The notes under the pieces: generated by a model
Seen by the model: the letters and a program-made list of their open reading frames with translations, nothing else
The model's database searches: none
Told to the model about the DNA's origin: nothing
Translations under genes and position numbers: made by a program
In this document: positions 23,703-32,362 of the stretch, in pieces
How the letters are laid out: each line of letters begins with the position of its first letter
How positions within the stretch are numbered: the stretch's first letter is position 1
Source of the DNA: Mucilaginibacter sp. L196
GTDB taxonomy: Bacteria; Bacteroidota; Bacteroidia; Sphingobacteriales; Sphingobacteriaceae
Assembly: GCF_009765905.1 (NCBI RefSeq)
Contig: NZ_LMUO01000019.1
Coordinates: 544,173 to 608,172 of the forward strand
Direction of reading: 5' to 3'
DNA: 64,000 nt

Positions 23703-25358
23703 TTATGAATTCATAGATATCAAAAACTCTTCGTTAGTTTTTGTACCTCTTATTTGTGCCTGTAAAAACTCCATTGATTCCTGTGAGTTCATGTCAGCCA
23801 GGTGGTTACGTAGTATCCAGATGCGCTGTAAAGTATCGCGATCAAGCAACAGATCATCACGGCGGGTGCTTGATGCTGTAATATCAATAGCAGGGAATAT
23901 GCGTTTGTTAGATAATTTACGATCCAACTGTAGCTCCATATTACCGGTACCTTTAAATTCTTCAAAAATAACCTCATCCATTTTCGATCCGGTTTCAGTT
24001 AAAGCGGTAGCGATAATAGTTAGTGAACCACCATCCTCAATGTTACGTGCCGCACCGAAGAAACGTTTTGGTTTGTGTAACGCGTTAGCATCAACACCAC
24101 CCGATAATATTTTACCTGATGCCGGTGCAACTGTATTATAAGCACGTGCAAGGCGGGTGATAGAATCCAACAGGATAACTACATCATGGCCGCATTCAAC
24201 CATACGTTTAGCTTTCTCCAATACGATATTGGCAATTTTAACATGGCGTTCAGCAGGCTCATCAAATGTTGATGAAACTACTTCGGCGCGTACGCTACGT
24301 GCCATATCAGTTACCTCCTCAGGGCGTTCGTCAATCAGTAATATGATCAAATAAACTTCAGGGTGGTTTTTCGCTATCGCGTTAGCCACATCCTTAAGTA
24401 ACATGGTTTTACCTGTTTTAGGCTGCGCCACGATCAAACCACGTTGCCCTTTACCGATAGGAGAGAACAGATCCATAATACGGGTTGAATAATTCCCCGG
24501 ATCAGTAAACAAGCTCAGTTTTTCCGATGGGAAAAGCGGTACTAAGTGATCAAATGGAACACGGTCACGCACTTCGGCAGGTAAACGGCCGTTAATAGCT
24601 TCAACACGTACCAAAGGGAAATATTTCTCACCTTCTTTCGGTGGCCTGATGCTTCCGCGAACAGTATCGCCGGTTTTTAGGCCGAATAATTTTATTTGTG
24701 ATTGCGATACGTAAATATCATCCGGAGAAGTAAGGTAATTATAATCAGATGAACGCAGGAAACCGTAGCCATCTGGCATAATTTCCAACACACCTTCGTT
24801 TATAATAACGTTATCAAAATCAAGATTGATAGCCGGCTCCTGGTTTTTAGCCTGCACATTATTTTGGTTGATGCGGCGCTCAAATTTTTGAGGGCGTGCT
24901 TCAGGCGCTGCTTCTTCTGTTTTAGCAGGAGCTTCGTCACTTTGATTCGCTTGTTCAGGCTCGGCCTCAGCAACGGGTGCTGGAGCTACTTCAGGCTCTT
25001 CTTCCTGCTGTGGCTCATCATCCTGCATATCAAACAGGTTGGTATCATCCAACGGAACCTCAACACGTGGTTCGTTAGAGTTTTTTATAGTGCGTACTCT
25101 TTTACGGTTTTTATCAGCTTTGTCGGCTTTGTCACCTTTATCAGGGGTTGATGCAGTAGTTTCATCCTGTTTCGGTGCATAGTTACTGTCAACAGTACTT
25201 TGCTGAGCCCGGGCGGCTTCTATCAGATTTTGCTGCTCAACTATGGCTGTAACTAGCTGAGCCTTTCTAAGGTCATCAGCTTCAGCAATACCTAAACTTT
25301 TTGCAATTTCGCGCAACTCCGAAACGAGTTTGTCGTTCAATTCAATTGTATCAGACAT
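23703..25358 (-). CDS. rho: Transcription termination factor Rho
   Basis: Hexameric RNA-dependent ATPase ending transcription. At 551 residues it exceeds the usual 420 because of an Asp/Glu/Pro/Ala-rich insert at about residues 55-170. The insert follows the N-terminal SAP-like helical part and precedes the RNA-binding cold-shock domain (GVLEIMPDGYGFLRS, about 188-202). The Walker A AQPKTGKTMLL (about 315), the Walker B region VVILLDSITRLARAYN and the Q-loop TIIATALTETGSKMDEV are all standard. Such inserts are frequent in Bacteroidota Rho. Confidence 0.97.
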   Translation of the reverse strand: MSDTIELNDKLVSELREIAKSLGIAEADDLRKAQLVTAIVEQQNLIEAARAQQSTVDSNYAPKQDETTASTPDKGDKADKADKNRKRVRTIKNSNEPRVEVPLDDTNLFDMQDDEPQQEEEPEVAPAPVAEAEPEQANQSDEAPAKTEEAAPEARPQKFERRINQNNVQAKNQEPAINLDFDNVIINEGVLEIMPDGYGFLRSSDYNYLTSPDDIYVSQSQIKLFGLKTGDTVRGSIRPPKEGEKYFPLVRVEAINGRLPAEVRDRVPFDHLVPLFPSEKLSLFTDPGNYSTRIMDLFSPIGKGQRGLIVAQPKTGKTMLLKDVANAIAKNHPEVYLIILLIDERPEEVTDMARSVRAEVVSSTFDEPAERHVKIANIVLEKAKRMVECGHDVVILLDSITRLARAYNTVAPASGKILSGGVDANALHKPKRFFGAARNIEDGGSLTIIATALTETGSKMDEVIFEEFKGTGNMELQLDRKLSNKRIFPAIDITASSTRRDDLLLDRDTLQRIWILRNHLADMNSQESMEFLQAQIRGTKTNEEFLISMNS

Positions 25359-25690
25359 GAGATGGATTATAGTTCAAAAAAGATTGTTATTGTTTATTTG
25401 TTTTGCAACAATAAATATTTCCTGTGTTTTATAAGTTTAAACCCGGAAGTATCTATCTGAGAGAAGTTTATCCTGCAAATTTGCTATGCAACATCTAAAA
25501 CCATGTACTAAAATATATAACGTGGATTTTTAAATTGTTTCTTTAGCGCAAGAAAAATTCAAAGGAAAACGATGCAATTGTAGACAATTTATTTCAGATT
25601 ACAAATTTTTTAAATAAATATTACATATACCTATAACTGTTAAGCTAATTTTTAGTTTTTTTGATGATTAAATAAATAATCCTCCCGTTC
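25359..25690. other. rho-pyrF divergent intergenic region
   Basis: 332 bases between divergent starts. AT-rich, with no convincing gene or hairpin. A palindromic CAAATTTG near 25476 is one base from the -7 consensus on the minus strand, but no properly spaced -33 box accompanies it. The long leader is compatible with regulated rho expression, which cannot be shown here. Confidence 0.4.
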
Positions 25691-26524
25691 ATGATCTCCC
25701 GTCAGCAGCTAATAGAGCAAATAAAACAAAAGAAATCATTTTTATGTGTAGGCCTCGATACGGATATTGATAAGATACCATCTTTTTTAAAATCCTATCC
25801 CGATCCTGTTTTTGAATTCAACAAACGCATAATAGATGCTACTAAGGATCTATGCATATCATACAAACCCAATGCTGCTTTTTACGAGAGCCGTGGCTTA
25901 AAAGGTTTGCAAAGCCTTATAGCAACTGAAAATTATCTTCCTGCTGAAACTTTAAACATCATAGACGCGAAAAGGGGAGATATAGGTAACACATCAAGCA
26001 TGTACGCCAAAGCCTTTTTCGATAAAGAAGCCAGCGGCATGAGCTTTGACGCCATAACCGTAGCACCTTACATGGGAAACGATAGCGTTACGCCATTCCT
26101 AGCATTTGAAGGAAAATGGGTGATCATACTTGCTTTAACTTCGTCTATAGGTAGCAAAGATTTTCAATACCTGACTACCGAAAACGGTACATTGTATGAA
26201 TCAGTAATCCAAAAAGCCAATACCTGGGCCGGTGCCGATCGTATTATGTATGTAGTAGGGGCAACAAAAAGCACCGAGTTTACTAATATCCGTAAATTCG
26301 CCCCCGATAATTTTTTACTGGTACCAGGAGTTGGCGCACAAGGCGGCAATCTACAAGAGGTTTGCCAATATGGAATGACCAAAGATTGTGGTTTGATAGT
26401 TAACGCATCCCGCTCCATCATATACGCTAGCAACGGCGAAGATTTTGCTGATGCTGCACGTGCCGAAGCCCTGAAAATACAGCAGGAAATGCAGGTGGAA
26501 CTGGAAAAGGCAGGGATTATATAA
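25691..26524 (+). CDS. pyrF: Orotidine 5'-phosphate decarboxylase
   Basis: Decarboxylates OMP to UMP, the last step of de novo UMP synthesis. The 277-residue length and layout are those of the longer type 2 enzymes. FLCVGLDTDIDKIP at 17-30 and the lysine-containing IIDAKRGDIGNTS near 96-108 (the active-site K-x-x-D region) are clear, followed by VVGATKSTE and the phosphate-binding LVPGVGAQGG near 210. It stands alone; a REP palindrome begins 20 bases after its stop codon. Confidence 0.96.
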   Translation: MISRQQLIEQIKQKKSFLCVGLDTDIDKIPSFLKSYPDPVFEFNKRIIDATKDLCISYKPNAAFYESRGLKGLQSLIATENYLPAETLNIIDAKRGDIGNTSSMYAKAFFDKEASGMSFDAITVAPYMGNDSVTPFLAFEGKWVIILALTSSIGSKDFQYLTTENGTLYESVIQKANTWAGADRIMYVVGATKSTEFTNIRKFAPDNFLLVPGVGAQGGNLQEVCQYGMTKDCGLIVNASRSIIYASNGEDFADAARAEALKIQQEMQVELEKAGII

Positions 26525-26543
26525 AAAATGTCATTGCGCAGAG

Positions 26544-26580
26544 TTAAACTTACGAAGTTTTAAAAACTTCGTAAGTTTAA
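26544..26580. repeat. REP palindrome 1 at the transposase 3' end
   Basis: 18-bp perfect arms (26544-26561 and 26563-26580) with a single central base; the 33-base core begins AAACTTACGAAG. The stop codon of the transposase gene lies inside the right arm. A sister copy sits at the other side of that gene. Confidence 0.92.
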
Positions 26581-27119
26581 TCGTCGTGCTTATTCAGTTG
26601 CTTATCATCCAACATTATTTTATGATGATTTATAAATTGATCTAATCCTCCAAACCAATCTATTACTTCTTGTTTATTTAATATGGTCTGCTTTTTTGAA
26701 AGATAGGCCAGGTAAGATGAATACTTATATTCCTCCATACTAGTAACTAACTCAGCCGTGATAGGGTTTTGATGAATATAACTGATTATAGTAGTATAGT
26801 AATTATTAGATGTTATTTCTGAGGCTTTATATCTGCCTTGAAACAAACTTCCCACTCTATTATATCTCTTGTTTATAGCTTTTGAATAGGATATAAAGAA
26901 ATTCTTAATCCCTTTCTCAAACAATAATTTATCTTTTGTTCTTAGAAAAAAATGAAAATGATTAGGCATCAAACAATAGGAATACACATTGCAAAAAGGT
27001 GCTACATGTTTTTTGAATTGATTAAGAAAAAAGATGTAATTATCGTCTTCAAAGAAAATAAGTGCTTTATTATTTCCTCTGTTATAGATGTGATAATAGG
27101 TTTCGGAATTAATCTTCAC
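26577..27119 (-). CDS. REP-associated tyrosine transposase (RAYT, Y1 family)
   Basis: A 180-residue single-domain Y1 transposase of the IS200/REP-associated class, which nicks single-stranded palindromic DNA. ETYYHIYNRGNNK at residues 5-17 is the family start. NVYSYCLMPNHFHFFLR at about 43-59 holds the HFH metal motif. The YSKAINKRYNRVGSLFQGRY stretch at about 85-104 contains the region expected to carry the catalytic tyrosine. The frame begins with GTG at 27119, and no ATG fits upstream because of a stop. REP palindromes bracket the gene, the expected substrate architecture. Probably domesticated rather than mobile. Confidence 0.9.
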   Translation of the reverse strand: MKINSETYYHIYNRGNNKALIFFEDDNYIFFLNQFKKHVAPFCNVYSYCLMPNHFHFFLRTKDKLLFEKGIKNFFISYSKAINKRYNRVGSLFQGRYKASEITSNNYYTTIISYIHQNPITAELVTSMEEYKYSSYLAYLSKKQTILNKQEVIDWFGGLDQFINHHKIMLDDKQLNKHDD

Positions 27120-27148
27120 AATTCAAATCGAAGTTTTTTAAACTGTTC

Positions 27149-27181
27149 AAACTTACGAAGTTTTTAAAGCTTCGTAAGTTT
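27149..27181. repeat. REP palindrome 2 at the transposase 5' end
   Basis: Same 33-base element as at 26546-26578, with two internal differences (AAACTTACGAAG, a variable T/A centre, CTTCGTAAGTTT). It sits 30 bases upstream of the transposase start and 8 bases from the end of the next gene. Confidence 0.9.
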
Positions 27182-27188
27182 AGTAAAT

Positions 27189-28553
27189 CTATGCAAACAC
27201 AACTTTCCGCTCCGGAAACTTATTGGCATAACCCGTCACAATATTCCTGATATAATCATTTCCCGGATAGGCCGTAAGATGCTGTTTAAGCTGCTGCATG
27301 TCATCAACCTTAAAATGGTGTGACACATAGCCCATCCCATAAAACCGACCCTTCTCAATCAATATACAGCTATGCTCATCGGCACTGCGACCTTCATCGC
27401 GGATAGCGAAAGTTGGCAAGGCTTCGTTTAATGATTCAATTGCCAAATTTACCCGCTGGTTATATTCATCAGGCGACATGCTGCCCGTGCAGGCACAGTT
27501 TTCTTTATGTGCCCCAATGCATTCCGCATTATTTTTTTGGATAAAGCAGAGTTTAGGGCAAAGTTCAAAGGTGTCTATTAGTTTATTCAATAAACTATAA
27601 CCTTCAAACAAAGTATTACAGGTATAAACAGGTAATTGAAATTTATGGTGTTTATCAACGGCCAACCGAACGTAGCCACGCTGATCTATATAATCATACA
27701 AAGCATAGCTTTGCTCAAAGCGCTTTAGTGAGCGGTTATATTTAGGCCATAGTCGTTTAATTTCTACCGCTTCCAATACAAAAGCAACCAGCTCAGTACC
27801 ACATTCCTGGAAACTCACATGGTGTATATTCCGCATAAATTCCTGGCGTTGCTGCCCGGTATTGTTGCCCGTGAAATGACTGCAAACTCGTTTCTTGATA
27901 TTCTTCGCCTTGCCAACATATATCACTTTACCTTTATCATCATGAAAATAGTAAACTCCCGGCAGCATCGGTAGTTTTTCAATATCAGCCTTGGGTAGGT
28001 TAGGCGGCAATACCTGTTCCTTTGAGTTTTGCTTTAATGCTTTGGTAATGTGGCTCTCTTTGTCGTTTTGCAACAACATGGTAAATAATTTTGCCGTTGC
28101 CTCCGCATCTCCGCCCGCACGGTGGCGGTTGCCATTTTCGATACCTAAATGATGGCACAATTTGCCTAAGCTATAGGATGGCAATCCCGGTAGTATTTTA
28201 CGTCCGAGCCTTACGGTACATAATTTATTGCATTGCAGATCATATCCAACCGAAGCCAAATGATGCCGCACAAAAGAATGATCGAAATTAACATTATGGG
28301 CTACAAATATTTTACCGTGAAGCAAGTGATAAATATCATGCGCTACATCTTTAAACAGCGGCGCATCGCTCACCATTTCATTGCTGATGCCCGTTAATGC
28401 ACGAATATAGATCGGGATATCGCGCTGCGGATTAACCAGGGTTTCGTATCGCTCAATTACCTTTTTGCCATTGTGAATGCAAATAGCAATTTCAGTGATG
28501 CCATTAGCGCTGGCATGCCCCCCGGTCGTCTCAATATCCACAATTGCATACAT
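27189..28553 (-). CDS. DnaQ-like exonuclease fused to GIY-YIG nuclease
   Basis: A 454-residue two-nuclease protein. Residues 1-165 form a DEDD exonuclease: AIVDIETTGG with Asp6 and Glu8, then FVAHNVNFDHSF, then HRAGGDAEATAKLF. Residues 195-280 form a GIY-YIG domain of UvrC/Cho type: LPMLPGVYYFHDDKGKVIYV continuing with GKAKNIKKRV, and the NHFTGN-like loop. The C-terminal third has cysteines in CIGAHKENCACTGSMS, a pattern seen in UvrC N-terminal regions. Fusions of this kind occur in Bacteroidota and actinobacteria and are thought to act in DNA repair; UvrB pairing is untested. Confidence 0.9.
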   Translation of the reverse strand: MYAIVDIETTGGHASANGITEIAICIHNGKKVIERYETLVNPQRDIPIYIRALTGISNEMVSDAPLFKDVAHDIYHLLHGKIFVAHNVNFDHSFVRHHLASVGYDLQCNKLCTVRLGRKILPGLPSYSLGKLCHHLGIENGNRHRAGGDAEATAKLFTMLLQNDKESHITKALKQNSKEQVLPPNLPKADIEKLPMLPGVYYFHDDKGKVIYVGKAKNIKKRVCSHFTGNNTGQQRQEFMRNIHHVSFQECGTELVAFVLEAVEIKRLWPKYNRSLKRFEQSYALYDYIDQRGYVRLAVDKHHKFQLPVYTCNTLFEGYSLLNKLIDTFELCPKLCFIQKNNAECIGAHKENCACTGSMSPDEYNQRVNLAIESLNEALPTFAIRDEGRSADEHSCILIEKGRFYGMGYVSHHFKVDDMQQLKQHLTAYPGNDYIRNIVTGYANKFPERKVVFA

Positions 28554-28657
28554 GGGGGTAAATGTATAAAATGTTTACTAATATATTTAGTGTTTTGTTT
28601 AAAAAAGTCGGAAAGACCGGAAGTCAGAAAGTCCGTAAGTTGAGAAATGCCTATCAA

Positions 28658-28683
28658 CAAAAAAGCCTGGCATTTGCCAGGCT
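28658..28683 (-). terminator. Intrinsic terminator after yidC
   Basis: On the minus strand AGCCTGGCA pairs perfectly with TGCCAGGCT (28683-28664), with a two-base loop, followed by TTTTTTG. Longer flanking blocks (AAGTTGAGA and TCTCAACTT) extend the inverted repeat. It is 54 bases after the yidC stop. Confidence 0.85.
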
Positions 28684-28736
28684 CTCAACTTATTTAACTT
28701 TCGGTCTTCCGTCTTTTCTGACTTCCGGACTAATCT

Positions 28737-30572
28737 CTATTTCTTTTTATTGGCAGGTGCCAATTGCTTTTGTTTCATCATCTCATCCATACGGGCCTGA
28801 AAACCTGATTTTTTCTTTGTCTTATCTTCAGGTTTCTTTTTGTTTTCCTGGATCTGGGCATGTATTTTCTTATCATCAACCATAAACCTGATCAGGTATT
28901 GTTGTAAGAAGGTTAACATGTTGGCCAAAAAGTAGTAATAATTCAAGCCTGATGGGTAGCTGTTCAGCGTAGCAAGGAATATGATAGGGGTGATGTATCC
29001 TATGTATTTCATTTGCCCGGTAGCGCCTGATATCTGGTTGTTGAAGTAAGTATATATCAATGTTGATATAGTCATCAACAAACACATTAAACTGATGTGA
29101 TCGCCAAGTACAGGTATACGTGAGAATGTTACGATCGAATCATAAGTCGAAAGATCATGCATCCACAAAAAGCTCTGTCCGCGCAGCTCAAATAAACTCG
29201 GGAAGAAGCGGAAGAATGCAAATACTATTGGCATCTGTATTAGCAATGGCAAACAACCACCTAATGGGTTTACGCCCGCCTTTTTATAGAGCTTTAAATA
29301 TTCCTGCTGTAAAAGGGTAGGGTTGTCTTCACCAACTTTAGCTTTTATCTCATCCATCTCAGGTTTTAAAACCCTCATTTTAGCCATAGATAGGTAGGAC
29401 TTATAAGTTAATGGCGATAAAACCAATTTCAGTATCACAGTTAAAGCCAGGATGATAAGACCGTAGTTCCAATTGAATTGTTTTAAGAAATCAAATACCG
29501 GTAACGTGGCAAACCTATTGATATATTTTAATGGGCCAAAACCCAAATCTATCTGCTTTTCAAGACCATAACCTTCTGCCTGAAGCTTATGGAACTCGTT
29601 TGGCTGAAAATAAAAGCTCATGGGGAAAGTGCCATTGCTGCTTTGTGCAAGCGTTACACTGGTTTTCATTTCCTTAACGATATTATGCTCGCTTGTGTCA
29701 GTACTTTCAGCAATATTTGCCTTACTGAAAGCATCCTTTGCTAATAATACGCTCGAGAAAAAATGTGCTTTAAATGATACCCATTGTGTCTTTTTATTAG
29801 ATATCGTTAAGCTATCATCTTTTGTAGCGCTTAAATCATCAACATTACCATCAGTTGTTTTATAATAAAGGGAAGAGTACCTGCGCTCCTGATCAATATC
29901 TTTTTCCTGATTAGGCAAACTTGCCGACCAGTCGATATTAATGGTATTGCTATTAGGTATTACACTAGCTAATCCTGTTTGCTTAACAGTAAAACCAACT
30001 TTATAACCGGTGCCGTTTAAAGTGTAAACATAATCCAGGTATTGGGTAGGGCTGTAGCTTAAACGCATCGTAACCGAACCTGAATCCTTAGCTGCAACGC
30101 TTAGTTGTGGTGCACTTGAGGTGAAATAAAGGTTATTGGTATTGATGTCCTTATTATCAGCTATAAAGTTTAAGCCAAAGCGATTCTGGTCGCCAGTAAA
30201 TAGCACCAATGGCTGGCCGTTAAAAGTTTTAAACTTTTTTAACTGAACCGAGTATATCCTGCCACCATGAGTACTTAACTGGATGAGCAGGTCCTCATTT
30301 TCTATGGTCACAAATTTTTGAGCGCCAACAGTAGCGACATCAAAACCCTTTAAATGTGAGGTATCGGCTTGTTGTGCAACGGTTTTAGAAGTATCCGCTG
30401 CTTTTTTTACTGCTGCAACTTCGGCCTCTTTTATCTGATGCCTTTTTATTGAATCCTGGTGCTGGGCTAACTGCTCTTTTTTAATTTGCTCTGCAGATGG
30501 TTTCATTAAATAAAACGATCCGAAAACGATCAGCATGATCAGGAATAATCCTGTAAATGTATTTCTATCCAT
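28737..30572 (-). CDS. yidC: Membrane protein insertase YidC
   Basis: A 611-residue inner-membrane insertase working with or without Sec. The N-terminal anchor (TGLFLIMLIVFGSFYLM) is followed by a large beta-sandwich periplasmic domain at about residues 60-350. The conserved membrane core begins near 365 (FNWNYGLIILALTVILKLVL), with the cytoplasmic coiled loop at about 395-425 (KMRVLKPEMDEIKAK) and ACPMLIQ-type segment LGGCLPLLIQMPIVFAFFRF. The basic C-terminus (KKKSGFQARM, NKKK) can contact ribosomes. It is co-oriented with pyrG 16 bases upstream. Confidence 0.96.
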   Translation of the reverse strand: MDRNTFTGLFLIMLIVFGSFYLMKPSAEQIKKEQLAQHQDSIKRHQIKEAEVAAVKKAADTSKTVAQQADTSHLKGFDVATVGAQKFVTIENEDLLIQLSTHGGRIYSVQLKKFKTFNGQPLVLFTGDQNRFGLNFIADNKDINTNNLYFTSSAPQLSVAAKDSGSVTMRLSYSPTQYLDYVYTLNGTGYKVGFTVKQTGLASVIPNSNTINIDWSASLPNQEKDIDQERRYSSLYYKTTDGNVDDLSATKDDSLTISNKKTQWVSFKAHFFSSVLLAKDAFSKANIAESTDTSEHNIVKEMKTSVTLAQSSNGTFPMSFYFQPNEFHKLQAEGYGLEKQIDLGFGPLKYINRFATLPVFDFLKQFNWNYGLIILALTVILKLVLSPLTYKSYLSMAKMRVLKPEMDEIKAKVGEDNPTLLQQEYLKLYKKAGVNPLGGCLPLLIQMPIVFAFFRFFPSLFELRGQSFLWMHDLSTYDSIVTFSRIPVLGDHISLMCLLMTISTLIYTYFNNQISGATGQMKYIGYITPIIFLATLNSYPSGLNYYYFLANMLTFLQQYLIRFMVDDKKIHAQIQENKKKPEDKTKKKSGFQARMDEMMKQKQLAPANKKK

Positions 30573-30588
30573 TATCTATTAAACGTAA

Positions 30589-32199
30589 TTAGTTCTTCCT
30601 GGCGTAAGCCATCGAAGCGGCGACAAAGTTAATAAAAAGTGGATGCGGATTAGCAACTGTTGATTTTAATTCTGGGTGAAATTGCGCGCCCACAAAAAAT
30701 GGGTGATTTTTCAACTCAACTATCTCTACCAGATTGTTTTCCGGGTTGATGCCAGAGGGTGTTAACCCGGCATTTTCGTAGTCTTTCAGGTAGGTGTTGT
30801 TAAACTCAAAGCGGTGTCTGTGGCGTTCAGTAATGTGTGCCTTGCCGTATATTGCCAATGCCTTACTGCCTTTTTTAAGGTCGCATGGATATGAACCTAA
30901 GCGCATAGTGCCACCTTTGTTAACAACCTTTTTCTGATCTTCCATCATATTGATCACCGGGTGAGGGGTGTCCGGGTTCATTTCGGTGCTGTTGGCATCC
31001 TTCAGGCCTAATACATTACGGCCATACTCAACAACCGCGCATTGCATACCTAAACAGATACCAAAGAATGGAATATTATTCTCGCGTACATAACGTATCG
31101 CTTCAATTTTACCCTCAAAACCACGCTGGCCAAAGCCCGGTGCAACTAATACACCATGTAAGCCTTTTAAACGTTCAATCGCGTTTTCAGGGGTTAATTG
31201 TTCAGAATGGATGTAGTCAACCTTCACCTTGCACTCATTTTTTGAACCTGCGTGGATGAATGATTCTACAATTGATTTGTAAGCATCGGGTAATTCAACA
31301 TATTTACCCACCAGGCCGATTTTTACTTCGGATGTAGGGTTTTTTAATCTGCCTAAAAAGTCTTTCCAGCTTTCTAAATCAGGCTCATGTTTGTGTGATA
31401 ATTTTAATTTGGTTAATACCGTTTTATCCAGTTGCTCTTTAAGCATCAACAAAGGCACATCATAAATGGTTGATGCGTCAATCGATTCGATAACCGCGTT
31501 GATGTTCACATTACAAAACTGGGCTATCTTTTTACGGATATCCATATTGATGTGATGCTCGGTACGGCAAACCAAAATATCTGGCTGGATGCCGTATTCT
31601 AACAACATTTTAACAGAGTGTTGTGTCGGTTTGGTTTTTAATTCACCGGCTGCGGCAAGGAAAGGAATCAAAGTTAAGTGAATAACTATTGAATTACCCG
31701 ATCCAACTTCCCACTTAAACTGACGAACAGCCTCGATGTATGGTAACGACTCAATATCACCTACGGTACCACCTAATTCAGTGATCACGATATCATATTC
31801 GCCGCTTTCGCCTAGAATCCTGATGTTTCTTTTGATCTCATCGGTAATGTGCGGAACTACCTGTACCGTTTTTCCTAAAAATGCACCTTCACGCTCACGG
31901 TTGATCACATTTTGATAGATACGCCCAGTGGTAATATTGTTGGCTTTTGAAGTAGGCGTGTTTAAAAAACGCTCGTAGTGGCCAAGATCCAGATCGGTTT
32001 CGGCACCATCCTCGGTAACATAACATTCGCCATGCTCGTATGGATTAAGCGTTCCGGGATCGATGTTAATATAAGGGTCGAACTTTTGAATGGTTACACG
32101 GTAACCGCGAGATTGGAGAAGCTTAGCCAGCGAAGCTGAAATAATGCCTTTCCCTAACGACGAGGTAACGCCGCCCGTAACAAATATATATTTAGTCAT
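30589..32199 (-). CDS. pyrG: CTP synthase
   Basis: Amidates UTP to CTP. The 536 residues hold the synthetase domain (KYIFVTGGVTSSLGKGI at 3-19 with its P-loop, then GECYVTEDGAETDLDLGHYE) and the glutaminase domain. The glutaminase has PFFGICLGMQ (nucleophile Cys at about 380) and the His/Glu pair in FHPELKSTV near the end. Full length and canonical. The yidC gene follows after 16 bases, an operon seen in relatives. The -7 box candidate is about 60 bases upstream. Confidence 0.97.
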   Translation of the reverse strand: MTKYIFVTGGVTSSLGKGIISASLAKLLQSRGYRVTIQKFDPYINIDPGTLNPYEHGECYVTEDGAETDLDLGHYERFLNTPTSKANNITTGRIYQNVINREREGAFLGKTVQVVPHITDEIKRNIRILGESGEYDIVITELGGTVGDIESLPYIEAVRQFKWEVGSGNSIVIHLTLIPFLAAAGELKTKPTQHSVKMLLEYGIQPDILVCRTEHHINMDIRKKIAQFCNVNINAVIESIDASTIYDVPLLMLKEQLDKTVLTKLKLSHKHEPDLESWKDFLGRLKNPTSEVKIGLVGKYVELPDAYKSIVESFIHAGSKNECKVKVDYIHSEQLTPENAIERLKGLHGVLVAPGFGQRGFEGKIEAIRYVRENNIPFFGICLGMQCAVVEYGRNVLGLKDANSTEMNPDTPHPVINMMEDQKKVVNKGGTMRLGSYPCDLKKGSKALAIYGKAHITERHRHRFEFNNTYLKDYENAGLTPSGINPENNLVEIVELKNHPFFVGAQFHPELKSTVANPHPLFINFVAASMAYARKN

Positions 32200-32258
32200 G
32201 ATCTGAGTGAAATTTTGCTCCGTTTTTAAGTCGGAACAAATTGTTTGTGTACGGGATA

Positions 32259-32266
32259 CAAAAGTA
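32259..32266 (-). promoter_or_regulatory. Putative -7 element for pyrG-yidC
   Basis: On the minus strand TACTTTTG exactly fits TAnnTTTG, about 60 bases upstream of the pyrG ATG. No properly spaced TTG is seen at -33, so the call is tentative. Confidence 0.35.
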
Positions 32267-32362
32267 ACAAAATTTTCAGATTTTGCTCCATTTGTTGAGA
32301 AAATAGGAAAGGTTAAATTAGTTTACTGGATTGTAGCTGATTATACCCAACGAACAAAAAAA

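Noticed and set aside
24864..25151. Plus-strand ORF within rho
   Set aside because: Antisense to the acidic insert of Rho; low-complexity composition explains the open frame.
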